Source: Phascolarctobacterium faecium DSM 14760 (GTDB lineage Bacteria > Bacillota > Negativicutes > Acidaminococcales > Acidaminococcaceae). Taken from it: a stretch of DNA of 35,290 nucleotides. The translations under genes were made by a program, and so were the position numbers. A model generated the notes under the pieces. The model saw nothing but the letters and a program-made list of their open reading frames with translations, had not been told where the DNA came from and did no database searches. Of this stretch, positions 1-7,133 are shown piece after piece (within the stretch, counting starts at the first letter, position 1; each line of letters begins with the position of its first letter). The DNA lies in the NCBI RefSeq assembly GCF_003269275.1, contig NZ_QLTS01000006.1, positions 1-35,290 on the forward strand, read 5' to 3'.

Positions 1-123
1 ATACAGAGGGTTTTAAAGCGCAATCCAAATCTTAACAGCGCTGAAAGTTCTTTGCTGACTTTCTTTCAAGAAAGTCTAAAAAAGCTAAAAAAGCTTGAAG
101 AAAACATTAAAAGAAAATATTAA
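1..123 (+). CDS. 3' end of an unknown protein (partial)
   Basis: An open frame enters from the left edge and ends at TAA 121-123, leaving 40 C-terminal residues. The tail is strongly basic and helical (LKKLKKLEENIKRKY) and suggests a coiled or amphipathic end, but no family can be assigned. A hairpin terminator at 143-179 follows 20 bases later, which supports this being the true end of a gene. The upstream part lies outside the window. Confidence 0.5.
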   Translation: MQRVLKRNPNLNSAESSLLTFFQESLKKLKKLEENIKRKY

Positions 124-142
124 AAGAAAACATCGTGTTCTT

Positions 143-179
143 TAAAAAGCAGCCCTTTTAAACAAGGGGGCTGCTTTTT
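143..179 (+). terminator. Rho-independent terminator
   Basis: An AAAGCAGCCC / GGGCTGCTTT stem with a short A/T loop is followed by a T run. It sits directly after the partial gene ending at 123. It also overlaps the 3' end of the broken minus-strand frame at 158-349, so it may serve both directions. Confidence 0.75.
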
Positions 180-349
180 GCATACCACAGGGCCTTGCCC
201 CTGATGACCTGACCGCCGGGCTTCATAGCTCCGTCGCCTGGTGAATCGCGCAGATACCATAAGTCCCAGCGGGTTTCGGCATCGCCGCTGTACGGTCCGT
301 CAGCAGCGGTGCTGATGATGTTTGCATTTGCATAGTAGAGATGCTCCTT
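158..349 (-). pseudogene. Broken coding remnant, family unknown
   Basis: On the minus strand, 63 codons run between stops. Third positions are GC-rich and the composition is protein-like (it contains RWDLWYLRDSPGDG and GKALWYAK), but the frame has no ATG, GTG or TTG near its 5' end. A good ribosome binding site (AAAAGGAG, then nine bases, then ATG near 331) is present in a different frame, which stops after 37 codons. The simplest reading is a small gene whose start and body have been put out of frame by an indel. I do not recognise the family. A purely non-coding origin cannot be excluded. Confidence 0.4.
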
Positions 350-384
350 TTAGATTTGATTGGCAAGGGGGTAAAACCCTCACG

Positions 385-550
385 CTATATATAGGGCAGC
401 GAGAGGGATAAAAGTTTACATCGGTTTGAAATTTTTTTTGCAAGGTGGTTTTTAACAGCAGCTCATAACATTTTAGTGATATTTGTGAACAATATGTGAA
501 ATTGCATTTTGGCATGTAAACTTTTCCGGTGTTCGCTGCCCTATATATAG
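385..550. repeat. Long imperfect inverted repeat (37-bp arms)
   Basis: Arms at 385-421 and 514-550 are 37 bases each. The outer 18 bases (CTATATATAGGGCAGCGA) are identical, and so are the inner 12 (AAAAGTTTACAT); only the 7 bases between them differ. The 92-bp centre is AT-rich with no convincing gene. This could be a MITE-like element, a relic of a small insertion, or a large transcribed hairpin. No target-site duplication is evident at the outer ends. Confidence 0.7.
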
Positions 551-553
551 TGA

Positions 554-691
554 CAGTATTCAGTACTGAATTTGTTAGCAGAGTTTTTAAGACTTATAGG
601 GTTTTACTGCTTATGACTTTGAACTTGAATCTAACAAAGAAATACTTACAGCAAAGTAAAGCAATACTTATTTAGTAAGTACTGAATACTG
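554..691. repeat. Inverted repeat pair CAGTATTCAGTACT / AGTACTGAATACTG
   Basis: A perfect 14-base inverted repeat occupies 554-567 and 678-691, and encloses 110 bp of AT-rich sequence without a gene. The left arm overlaps a self-complementary 14-mer (ATTCAGTACTGAAT, 558-571). The pair begins 3 bases after the 385-550 structure and ends just before the coding remnant at 698, so it could be the ends of a short non-autonomous element or a regulator/recombinase binding array. No flanking duplication is seen. Confidence 0.6.
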
Positions 692-697
692 CCATAA

Positions 698-817
698 ATA
701 CTTGCACGACGAGCAGCAGAACATGCAGAGAAGTCCGTTCCAGGCCAGCCGGTGGATCATGAAGCTAATAAAAAACGTCTGCAGAATCTTATAAAAATAT
801 TGTCTAGAAGAATATAA
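698..817 (+). pseudogene. 3' remnant of an unknown gene
   Basis: Thirty-nine codons between stops at 695 and 815 read like the basic, helical C-terminus of a protein (contains EKSVPGQPVDHEANKKRLQ and ends LIKILSRRI). There is no plausible start codon. The frame begins a few bases after the right arm of the 554-691 inverted repeat, consistent with truncation at that junction. The family is not recognised. It may be chance, but the composition contrasts with the surrounding AT-rich DNA. Confidence 0.35.
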
Positions 818-883
818 AATAAAAATATGGCAGATTAATGTTGTATTTGATGATATAAATTCGTTTGTGGGCAAAAGAAGTTG

Positions 884-912
884 TTGCAAAAACTAATTGT
901 TTGTAGTATTAT
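884..912 (+). promoter_or_regulatory. Candidate sigma-70 promoter for the XRE gene
   Basis: TTGCAA (884-889), a 17-base spacer and TATTAT (907-912) lie about 110 bases ahead of the XRE start. The AT-rich surroundings make chance matches common. Confidence 0.4.
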
Positions 913-1024
913 TTTATAAAATAGAATAATATATAATAATCAAATCAGAAAAAATAAGTAAAACAAAAGTAGTTGGTCCGGTAGTTGAAACGATTATATG
1001 GGTAAGAGTGGTGTAGAGGGTAAA

Positions 1025-1270
1025 ATGAAAAAACAGCGTTATGATCTAAATGATTTAGGTAGTAATGTGAAGATGATGCGGAAGGCAAGAAAAATTTCGC
1101 AGGTGAAATTATCGGAAGCCCTGCAGATGTCGCAGCCGCATCTAAGTAATCTGGAGTGCGGCAGGACGTTGATCAGTCTGGAGATACTTGTCAAACTGGC
1201 TGACGTGTTTGATTGTTCGGTAGAAGATATTCTATTGTGCAGTCAGGAAAAAGTTAAAGCAGTAAATTAA
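1025..1270 (+). CDS. Small XRE-family HTH transcriptional regulator
   Basis: An 81-residue protein that is almost entirely a Cro/C1-type helix-turn-helix domain: SNVKMMRKARKISQVKLSEA, then SQPHLSNLECGR as recognition helix, then LVKLADVFDCSVEDIL. A start at 1025 is preferred over the in-frame ATG at 998 because GAGGG lies just upstream of 1025, whereas nothing resembling a ribosome binding site precedes 998. There is no extra sensor domain, so it presumably acts as a dimeric DNA binder. It stands alone, closed by a terminator, beside a degenerate repeat-rich stretch, which fits a leftover regulator of an accessory element. Its targets are unknown. Confidence 0.85.
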   Translation: MKKQRYDLNDLGSNVKMMRKARKISQVKLSEALQMSQPHLSNLECGRTLISLEILVKLADVFDCSVEDILLCSQEKVKAVN

Positions 1271-1287
1271 AAGGGTCAGAACAAAAT

Positions 1288-1321
1288 AAAAGCAACAGCT
1301 TAAACAGCTGTTGCTTTTTTA
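1288..1321. terminator. Bidirectional Rho-independent terminator
   Basis: AAGCAACAGCT / AGCTGTTGCTT stem with A and T runs on the two sides, between the convergent XRE gene and the lysE-like gene. Confidence 0.85.
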
Positions 1322-1339
1322 TATGTGTATTCATTGTTT

Positions 1340-1948
1340 TTACAGCATCTGCCCAAAGGTATAAAGCAGTTTGAGGGCGTAAACAAAAATAACGGCGCCG
1401 CAGATGCGGTTGATCCATTGCAGATGGCTGGGGCGCAGATTTTGGCAGCAGGTTTTGAAGATGCCTGTAAGCCCGAAGAACCACAGGCAGGAGGCTGCTG
1501 CTACGCCGCTGATAAAGAGTGAGGCAGTATCGGCAGGCAGTGATGAGCGAAAGGCGCCCAGCATCAGCGTACCGTCGATAACGGCCTGCGGGTTGAACCA
1601 GGTAACGGTAAAGGCCAGCGTGGCCGTTTGCCACAGCGTCGGCTGGCTGTAAGCAGAGGTGTCTGTCTGCACCTGCGCATGCAGCAGCTGCCAGGCCAGA
1701 TAGATCAAGATCAGTCCGCCGCCGCCGAGCAGTGCTTTTTGCAGTAGCAGACTGTGTTCGATCACAAGGCCGATGCCCCAAAAGCAGGCCAGCGCCAGGC
1801 TGATGTCAAAGAAGGCGACGATGCCTGCAGTGACGAGGGCAATGCCCAAAGGCGCGGTGAGCGCCGTATTGATGACAAAAAGATTTTGGGCGCCGATGGG
1901 GGCAAGATAGGCCAGCCCCATGGTAAGACCCTGTAAAAAAATTTCCAA
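1340..1948 (-). CDS. LysE-family amino acid exporter
   Basis: A 202-residue inner-membrane protein with about six hydrophobic segments. It carries the LysE/RhtB family signatures: an N-terminal GLAYLAPIGAQNLFVI segment and TWFNPQAVIDGTLMLG in the middle, where the Asn-Pro pair is typical. Such proteins export amino acids (lysine, arginine or others) by proton exchange. The sequence resembles the LysE/ArgO branch, but the substrate cannot be read. The start is TTG at 1948, with GAGGGG eight bases upstream. It lies 38 bp downstream of azlD on the same strand, so it is probably the last gene of an amino-acid export operon. Confidence 0.85.
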   Translation of the reverse strand: MEIFLQGLTMGLAYLAPIGAQNLFVINTALTAPLGIALVTAGIVAFFDISLALACFWGIGLVIEHSLLLQKALLGGGGLILIYLAWQLLHAQVQTDTSAYSQPTLWQTATLAFTVTWFNPQAVIDGTLMLGAFRSSLPADTASLFISGVAAASCLWFFGLTGIFKTCCQNLRPSHLQWINRICGAVIFVYALKLLYTFGQML

Positions 1949-1986
1949 AGCAGATTCCCCTCGCTACTGAAGGCTGTGCCGATTGA

Positions 1987-2310
1987 TCAGAGTACGGCCT
2001 GCAGCAGTGCAAAGACGGCGGCGCCGCTGACTATCGCCAGCCCCAGTGATTTTGTTTTATAGACCAGCGGGAAGATGATGACGGTAGACCACAGGTACAG
2101 GTTGTTCAGTCCCAGATCCGGGCTGCCTGCTGGCAGAAAGACGTCGGGCAGGACCAGCGCTCCGAAAATTGCTGTCGGCATGTAGGTGAGCCAGGTTTTG
2201 AACCAGCGCGGCACAGGTTTGCCGGCCAGCAGCAAAAAAGGGATGATACGGGAAATATAGGTGACGCCCATCATAATGAAAATGGCGCCCCAAACGTATT
2301 CAGCGGACAT
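1987..2310 (-). CDS. azlD: AzlD-family branched-chain amino acid export subunit
   Basis: A 107-residue protein with three to four membrane helices that matches the small AzlD subunit. AzlD works with AzlC to export branched-chain amino acids. The start at 2310 (MSAEYVWG) is chosen over an upstream in-frame ATG because GGGAGG lies about seven bases ahead of it. That start overlaps the azlC stop by 11 bases, a usual translational coupling for this pair. Length and hydrophobicity are normal for the family. Confidence 0.88.
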   Translation of the reverse strand: MSAEYVWGAIFIMMGVTYISRIIPFLLLAGKPVPRWFKTWLTYMPTAIFGALVLPDVFLPAGSPDLGLNNLYLWSTVIIFPLVYKTKSLGLAIVSGAAVFALLQAVL

Positions 2311-3010
2311 TATCAGCACCTCCCGCATGGCGTTCGGTGATATAGCAGGCGGTGCCGGAGGCGGCCAGGGTTGCCAGCACGATATGCAGCTGATAGGGGA
2401 CGATCTGCGAAAGCAGGATCGCCAGAAGCCCTGATACCAGCCCGGTGATGATCATTTTCCGGTCGGTGAGATAGTTGACCCAGATGCCGAGGAACATGGC
2501 GATCAGCAGATAGGAGACCAGCTCGGTAGGCGGGTTGAGATAAGCGGCGACATAGCAGCCGAGGGCATTGCTGAGCGACCAGACGGCGCAGGAGGTGACG
2601 TTGAGCCCCAGGGCTTCTTCACACGTCCAGCGGGGCTCGGTTTCTGTTTCAAAGGCGTTCAGGTTGACGGCAAAGGTCTCGTCGGTGATGCCGTGGGCAT
2701 AGCCGATAAGGAAGTTTTTGCTGCGGCCGTTAAAAAAATTCATCAGCGTGGAGCTGAATAAAAGATGGCGCAGGTTGACGATAAAAATAGTGAGTCCGAT
2801 AGAAACGAGGGCCGCACCCTGGGCCATCATGGCGATGCCGATGAACTGACCGGAGCCGGCGAAAACGAGCACGCTCATCCCTAAGGCTTCAAGCGGTGTG
2901 AGACCGGCCTGCTGTGCCAGAATACCGCAGGCGATGCCAAGGGCCAGATAGCCGATGGCGATGGGAATAAGCTTTTGCAGGACACGTCGGTTGACTGTTA
3001 TAGATGACAC
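2300..3010 (-). CDS. azlC: AzlC-family branched-chain amino acid permease
   Basis: A 236-residue inner-membrane protein with family hallmarks: PIAIGYLALGIACGILA at the N-terminus, VFAGSGQFIGIAMM near residue 50, VNLRHLLFSS near 82, and GITDETFAVN near 108. In Bacillus subtilis AzlCD confers resistance to 4-azaleucine by exporting branched-chain amino acids. The start is GTG at 3010 with GGGGAG nine bases upstream. It is the first gene of the azlC-azlD-lysE-like operon, whose genes together look like a relief valve for excess amino acids, as in an amino-acid-fermenting or peptide-using anaerobe. Confidence 0.9.
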   Translation of the reverse strand: MSSITVNRRVLQKLIPIAIGYLALGIACGILAQQAGLTPLEALGMSVLVFAGSGQFIGIAMMAQGAALVSIGLTIFIVNLRHLLFSSTLMNFFNGRSKNFLIGYAHGITDETFAVNLNAFETETEPRWTCEEALGLNVTSCAVWSLSNALGCYVAAYLNPPTELVSYLLIAMFLGIWVNYLTDRKMIITGLVSGLLAILLSQIVPYQLHIVLATLAASGTACYITERHAGGADNVR

Positions 3011-3046
3011 GGATGGACACTCCCCTTATTTAAAACGACTTCCTCT

Positions 3047-3075
3047 ATTATAACTTATTTTGGATGGATAAGAAA
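3047..3075 (-). promoter_or_regulatory. Candidate promoter of azlCD-lysE
   Basis: On the minus strand, TATAAT (3047-3052) is preceded 17 bases upstream by a weak TTTCTT. It lies about 40 bases ahead of the azlC GTG. Confidence 0.4.
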
Positions 3076-3159
3076 CCTGGAAAAGTGTTATATTTATTAC
3101 GCCGCAGGAAAATATTTTTTACAGCGCTGGTGTTTGCTGCGGCGACGCTTGCGTTTTAG
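3064..3159 (+). CDS. Possible 31-residue basic/hydrophobic small membrane peptide
   Basis: ATG 3064 to TAG 3157-3159 encodes a short peptide with a lysine/arginine-rich first half (…LLRRRKIF) and a hydrophobic second half (FTALVFAAATLAF), like a single transmembrane helix or an unprocessed signal peptide. Codon third positions resemble the neighbouring genes. Against it: no clear ribosome binding site precedes the ATG, and the frame overlaps the putative azlC promoter on the other strand. It could instead be the relic of an exported protein's leader. Low confidence. Confidence 0.25.
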   Translation: MDKKPGKVLYLLRRRKIFFTALVFAAATLAF

Positions 3160-3195
3160 GAGAGAACTGAGTAAAATAATATAGATAAGGACTAA

Positions 3196-3224
3196 TTTGA
3201 TTTTAGCATGTGTTTGTATATACA
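3196..3224 (+). promoter_or_regulatory. Candidate promoter of the DUF1015-serC operon
   Basis: TTTGAT (3196-3201), 17 bases, then TATACA (3219-3224). This leaves a short leader containing the GGAGGAGG ribosome binding site before the ATG at 3250. Confidence 0.35.
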
Positions 3225-3249
3225 TACGACGCTGGAGGAGGTTTTTTAG

Positions 3250-4500
3250 ATGACACAGATCAGACCGTTCTGCGGGCTGCGTCCGGTGCCGGAATATGCG
3301 GCAGAGATCGCCGCTTTGCCTTATGACGTGATGGATACCGAAGAGGCGCGGCAGATACTTAATAAGAACCCGCTGAGCTTTTTGCGGGTGACAAAATCGG
3401 AAGCGACGATGTCGGATTGTATCGATCCGCACAGCCAGGCAGTTTATAAGATGGCGAAAACAAATCTCGACAGGTATCTGTCCGACGGGCAGATGAAAAA
3501 AGATACGACGCCCTGCTACTATATTTACCGTCAGCAGATGGGGCAGCATATCCAGATCGGCCTTGTGGCCGCTGCTTCGGTGGAGGAATACCGCGAGAAC
3601 ATTATCAAGAAGCACGAGCTGACCAGGCATGATAAAGAGCAGGACCGGGTCAATCATATTCTGGCGACAGAAGCGCAGACCGGCGCTGTTTTTTTAACTT
3701 ATAAGGGCAAGCCCGAGATCAATAGCTATGTTTTGAGCCTGATGGGAGCCAAAAAGCCGGTATATGATTTTACGTCGGAGGACGGCGTGCAGCACACCCT
3801 GTATGTGGTGGAGAACCTGATGGAGATCGCCGAGCTGACCCGTCTGTTTGAGGACGTGCCGGTAATGTATATTGCCGACGGCCATCACCGCAGCGCTGCG
3901 GCCATGCGTGTGGCTGACGAGCTGGGTAAAACGCCGAAGCATGGCTCTAATGAAGAATATAATACTTTTTTAGCGGTCATTTTTCCCGATAATATGATGC
4001 AGATCATGGATTACAACCGTTTGGTCAAAGACCTGAACGGTTTGTCGGTGGAAGAATTTTTAAGCAGAGTCGGAGAAAAGTTTGAGATCAGCGAGCTGGA
4101 AAACGGCCCGAAGCCGGAAGCGCGGCATCAGTTCAGTATGTATCTGACCGGAAAATGGCGCCGCCTGACTGCGAAGGAAGGTACCTTTGCCGCTGACGAC
4201 GTGATCGGGTCGCTGGACGTTTCGATTTTGCAGGATAATCTGCTGGCGCCGATCCTGGGCATCAAAGACCCGCGTACGGATGAACGCATCAATTTTATGG
4301 GCGGTATCCGCGGGCTGGACGCTTTGGCGGCCAAAGTAGACGCAGGGGCCTACAGTGTGGCTTTTGCCATGTATCCGACGTCGATGGAGGAGCTGATCAA
4401 GGTAGCTGATGCCGGTAAGATCATGCCGCCGAAATCGACCTGGTTTGAACCTAAGCTGCGCGATGCGATGGTCGTGCATTTGATCGGAGAAGATGAATAA
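3250..4500 (+). CDS. DUF1015 family protein (SerC-linked)
   Basis: A 416-residue cytosolic protein of the DUF1015 family, recognisable from the N-terminal RPFCGLRPVPEYA and ALPYDVMDTEEAR segments, the NPLSFLRVTKSE motif, the ARHDKE-like stretch HELTRHDKEQDRVNH, and the strongly conserved YIADGHHRSAAA near residue 205. Full length for the family. The biochemical role is not established, but the gene commonly neighbours serA/serC in Firmicutes and Bacteroidetes. Here its TAA overlaps the serC ATG by one base (TAATG), which implies coupled translation and a link to phosphoserine metabolism. A very strong ribosome binding site (GGAGGAGG) precedes it. Confidence 0.88.
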   Translation: MTQIRPFCGLRPVPEYAAEIAALPYDVMDTEEARQILNKNPLSFLRVTKSEATMSDCIDPHSQAVYKMAKTNLDRYLSDGQMKKDTTPCYYIYRQQMGQHIQIGLVAAASVEEYRENIIKKHELTRHDKEQDRVNHILATEAQTGAVFLTYKGKPEINSYVLSLMGAKKPVYDFTSEDGVQHTLYVVENLMEIAELTRLFEDVPVMYIADGHHRSAAAMRVADELGKTPKHGSNEEYNTFLAVIFPDNMMQIMDYNRLVKDLNGLSVEEFLSRVGEKFEISELENGPKPEARHQFSMYLTGKWRRLTAKEGTFAADDVIGSLDVSILQDNLLAPILGIKDPRTDERINFMGGIRGLDALAAKVDAGAYSVAFAMYPTSMEELIKVADAGKIMPPKSTWFEPKLRDAMVVHLIGEDE

Positions 4501-5585
4501 TGAAACGTATCTATAATTTTAATGCCGGTCCGGCCATGCTGCCGCTGGAAGTGCTGCAGGAGGTACAGTCCGAGCTGCTGGACCTGCAGGGCAGCGGTAT
4601 GTCGATTTTGGAAATGAGTCACCGCGCGCCGATTTATGAAAAAATCAATGCTGAGGCGGAAGCCGACATCAAGGAGCTTTTGGGTCTGGGCGACGATTAT
4701 TGCGTGCTCTTTATGGGAGGCGGCGCCAGCCTGCAGTTTTCGATGGTGCCGATGAATTTTTTGGGGGCTGGACAAACGGCGGCTTATGCCGTGACCAGTA
4801 ATTTTTCGGATAAAGCTGTAAAAGAGGCGGAAAAGGTAGGTAAGGTCGTTATCCCTTTCAGCAGTAAGGCTGAAAAGTATGACCGGGTGCCGCAGCCGGG
4901 TGAGATCAGGCTGCCGGAAAACTGCGCTTATCTGCATATCACGGCTAATAATACGATCGAAGGCACAGAATACAGCGTTTATCCTGAAACCGGTGCTGTA
5001 CCGCTGATCGCGGATATGTCTTCGGATATTTTGAGTAAACCGATCCCGGCTGAGAAGTTTTCGCTGATTTATGCCGGGGTACAGAAAAATATCGGGCCTG
5101 CCGGCGCGGTAGCAGTCATTGCCCGTAAAAAATTTATTGAGGGGCGTTCTAAAGCTCTGCACAGTATGCTGAATTACGAAACTCATCTTGATAACGGTTC
5201 GCTGTATAATACGCCGCCGGCTTTTGCGGTCTATATCGTCGGCAAGGTTGCCAAGTGGCTGAAGGCGCAGGGCGGACTGGTGATGATGGAGCAGCGCAAT
5301 GCGGCTAAGGCCAAGATAGTTTATGATGTGATCGATATGTATCCTGATTTTTTCCGCGGCTTTGCCAAAACTGACAGCCGTTCGCTGATGAACGTGACTT
5401 TTGGACTGCCGACCGAAGCGCTGGAGAAGCGTTTTGCGGCCGAGGCTGAGGAGCTGGGGATGGGTGGACTGAAGGGACACCGCAGTGTTGGCGGACTGCG
5501 GGCCTCGATTTACAATGCGATGCCGCTGGCAGGCTGCGAGAAGCTGGCTGAGTTTATGGAAGCTTTTTATAAAATGCATAAATAA
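4500..5585 (+). CDS. serC: Phosphoserine aminotransferase
   Basis: A 361-residue PLP enzyme that converts 3-phosphohydroxypyruvate plus glutamate into phosphoserine; many SerC proteins also act in pyridoxal phosphate synthesis. Diagnostic segments are YNFNAGPAMLP at the N-terminus, SHRAPIYEKI near 41, the phosphate-loop MGGGASLQF near 72, ADMSSDI near 171, and YAGVQKNIGPAG with the Schiff-base lysine at residue 196. The C-terminus carries the substrate-binding GHRSVGGLRASIYNAM. Length is normal. It is translated from an ATG overlapping the DUF1015 stop. serA and serB are not in the window. Confidence 0.96.
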   Translation: MKRIYNFNAGPAMLPLEVLQEVQSELLDLQGSGMSILEMSHRAPIYEKINAEAEADIKELLGLGDDYCVLFMGGGASLQFSMVPMNFLGAGQTAAYAVTSNFSDKAVKEAEKVGKVVIPFSSKAEKYDRVPQPGEIRLPENCAYLHITANNTIEGTEYSVYPETGAVPLIADMSSDILSKPIPAEKFSLIYAGVQKNIGPAGAVAVIARKKFIEGRSKALHSMLNYETHLDNGSLYNTPPAFAVYIVGKVAKWLKAQGGLVMMEQRNAAKAKIVYDVIDMYPDFFRGFAKTDSRSLMNVTFGLPTEALEKRFAAEAEELGMGGLKGHRSVGGLRASIYNAMPLAGCEKLAEFMEAFYKMHK

Positions 5586-5601
5586 TATTGACCGGGAAAT
5601 A

Positions 5602-5642
5602 GCTAACGCTGCTTGCGCAAAAACAGGCAGCGTTGCTTTTTA
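5602..5642 (+). terminator. Rho-independent terminator after serC
   Basis: AACGCTGC (5605-5612) pairs with GCAGCGTT (5627-5634), followed by GCTTTTT. It separates the serC operon from the amidohydrolase gene. Confidence 0.7.
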
Positions 5643-5671
5643 CCTGAACTGGTTTGAGGGAGGGGCAGCAA

Positions 5672-7084
5672 ATGCAATATGATTTACTGATCAAAAACGG
5701 GTATGTGGTCGATTATGCGTCGGCACGGGAAGGATATTTTGATGTCGCTGTGCAGAACGGTATGATTGCGGCGGTGGAAAGCAGTATCGGCGGCAGCGCC
5801 GTGCAGGAGCTGGATGCGTCCGGCAAGCTGGTACTGCCTGGCTTGGTCGATTCGCATGTACATGCTTCGGCCTGGCTGGGAGGCAGCTACGCCCACACGA
5901 TGCTGGTAAAGGCTGGTGTGACCAGTGCTTTGGATATGTCGGGGCCGGGGACCAGTGTACTGGAGCTGGCACGTGAATATGGGACCGGTCTCAATCTGGC
6001 TACGATCGAATATGTGCGGCCGGGACATACGGTCAGCAGTGACGATCCTTCGTCAGCAGAGCTGCAGCAGCTGATAACGAAAGTGCAGAGGCAGGGGTCG
6101 TTAGGCATCAAGCTGCTGGGCGGGCATTATCCGCTGACGGTGGCAGCAACGGCCAGAGCGATCAGGGCTGCGGCAGAGCTGGGAGCTTATACGGCTTTTC
6201 ACGCCGGGACAGCCGCTCATGGTTCCAATATCGAAGGCATGCTGGAGGCGGTGGAGCTGGCCGACGGCAACCCTCTGCATTTAGCGCATATCAATGCTTA
6301 CTGCCGTGGTACGGTACTGCCGGAGGCGGAAGAAACGGAGCTGGCCCTTAAAGCTTTGGCGGCCAATCCTAATATTTCCTGCGAGTCTTATTTATCACCG
6401 CTCAACGGTACAAGCGCTGAAATCATTGACGGTCTGCCGGGCAGTATGGTTACCCGCCGCTGCCTGAAAACCGGCGGCTTTACGGAGGATGAGGCGGGCA
6501 TGGAGGAGGCGCTTTTGTCTGGCTGGGCACAGGTCAATTATCCGCAGGGACAGGAAATGACTTTGCTGACAGGTGAGGCGGCCAGGGATTATTGGCGCGG
6601 GCAGCAAACGCTGGTTTCCGTCAGTTTTGCGGTCAATCCTGTTGGGCCGCGGGTGCGGCTGGCAACGGCGAAAAAGGCTGACGGCAGTTTTGCTGTAGAC
6701 GCTGTCAGTACTGACGGCGGCGGTATTCCACGCAATGTACTGCTGCCTGCTGGTCTGGCTTTGGTCGATCTGGGCGGGCTGTCGCTGCAGGAGCTGGTGG
6801 CGAAGATCAGCTATCAGCCGGCGCGGCTGCTTGGTCTTGCAAATAAGGGCAGCCTGACAGCAGGGCGGGATGCCGATATTACGATCGTCGACAGGCTGCA
6901 GCGCAGCGCGTTTGCCACGATCATCGGCGGGCAGGTCTGTTATATGGACGGTAAGGTTTTAGGGCGCGGCGGCAGGATCATTACTACTGCCGCAGGGGCG
7001 GACTATGTACTCAGCCAGGGGCTGGAGCCGCTGGTCGTTGACCTGGCTGACAGCAGTTTGATGCAGAAGACGCAAAAAAGATGA
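5672..7084 (+). CDS. Metal-dependent amidohydrolase (dihydroorotase / D-aminoacylase-like)
   Basis: A 470-residue cytosolic enzyme of the amidohydrolase superfamily. The metal-site residues expected of a binuclear member can be seen in order: His62-x-His64 in GLVDSHVHAS, a candidate carbamylated Lys147 in GIKLLGGH, His177 in AFHAGT, His206 in LAHINAY, and Asp348 in STDGGG. The C-terminal half ends with the usual small-domain strands (AGRDADITIVD). It hydrolyses a C-N bond, but the substrate cannot be read. D-aminoacylase, hydantoinase/dihydroorotase-like and enamidase-like activities are all possible. The start at 5672 is set by GAGGGAGGGG just upstream; a TTG at 5654 is less likely. It stands alone between two terminators and converges on the NhaC gene. 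Confidence 0.82.
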   Translation: MQYDLLIKNGYVVDYASAREGYFDVAVQNGMIAAVESSIGGSAVQELDASGKLVLPGLVDSHVHASAWLGGSYAHTMLVKAGVTSALDMSGPGTSVLELAREYGTGLNLATIEYVRPGHTVSSDDPSSAELQQLITKVQRQGSLGIKLLGGHYPLTVAATARAIRAAAELGAYTAFHAGTAAHGSNIEGMLEAVELADGNPLHLAHINAYCRGTVLPEAEETELALKALAANPNISCESYLSPLNGTSAEIIDGLPGSMVTRRCLKTGGFTEDEAGMEEALLSGWAQVNYPQGQEMTLLTGEAARDYWRGQQTLVSVSFAVNPVGPRVRLATAKKADGSFAVDAVSTDGGGIPRNVLLPAGLALVDLGGLSLQELVAKISYQPARLLGLANKGSLTAGRDADITIVDRLQRSAFATIIGGQVCYMDGKVLGRGGRIITTAAGADYVLSQGLEPLVVDLADSSLMQKTQKR

Positions 7085-7089
7085 CAATA

Positions 7090-7131
7090 AAAATAAACCA
7101 CCTGATCGCTCTTGCAGTCAGGTGGTTTATT
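7090..7131. terminator. Bidirectional Rho-independent terminator
   Basis: AAATAAACCACCTGA / TCAGGTGGTTTATTT stem between the convergent amidohydrolase and nhaC-like genes. Confidence 0.85.
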
Positions 7132-7133
7132 TA

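Noticed and set aside
300-515. 71-codon minus-strand frame inside the 385-550 inverted repeat region
   Set aside because: No ribosome binding site at its ATG. It runs through both repeat arms and its composition is not protein-like.
3097-3657. 186-codon minus-strand frame across the DUF1015 start
   Set aside because: Antisense to a certain gene and its ribosome binding site; low-complexity, basic composition and no family features.
4350-5579. 409-codon open frame on the minus strand opposite serC and the end of DUF1015
   Set aside because: It lies antisense to two clearly identified genes, has a composition rich in Arg/His/Gln typical of a shadow of GC-rich codons, and matches no family.
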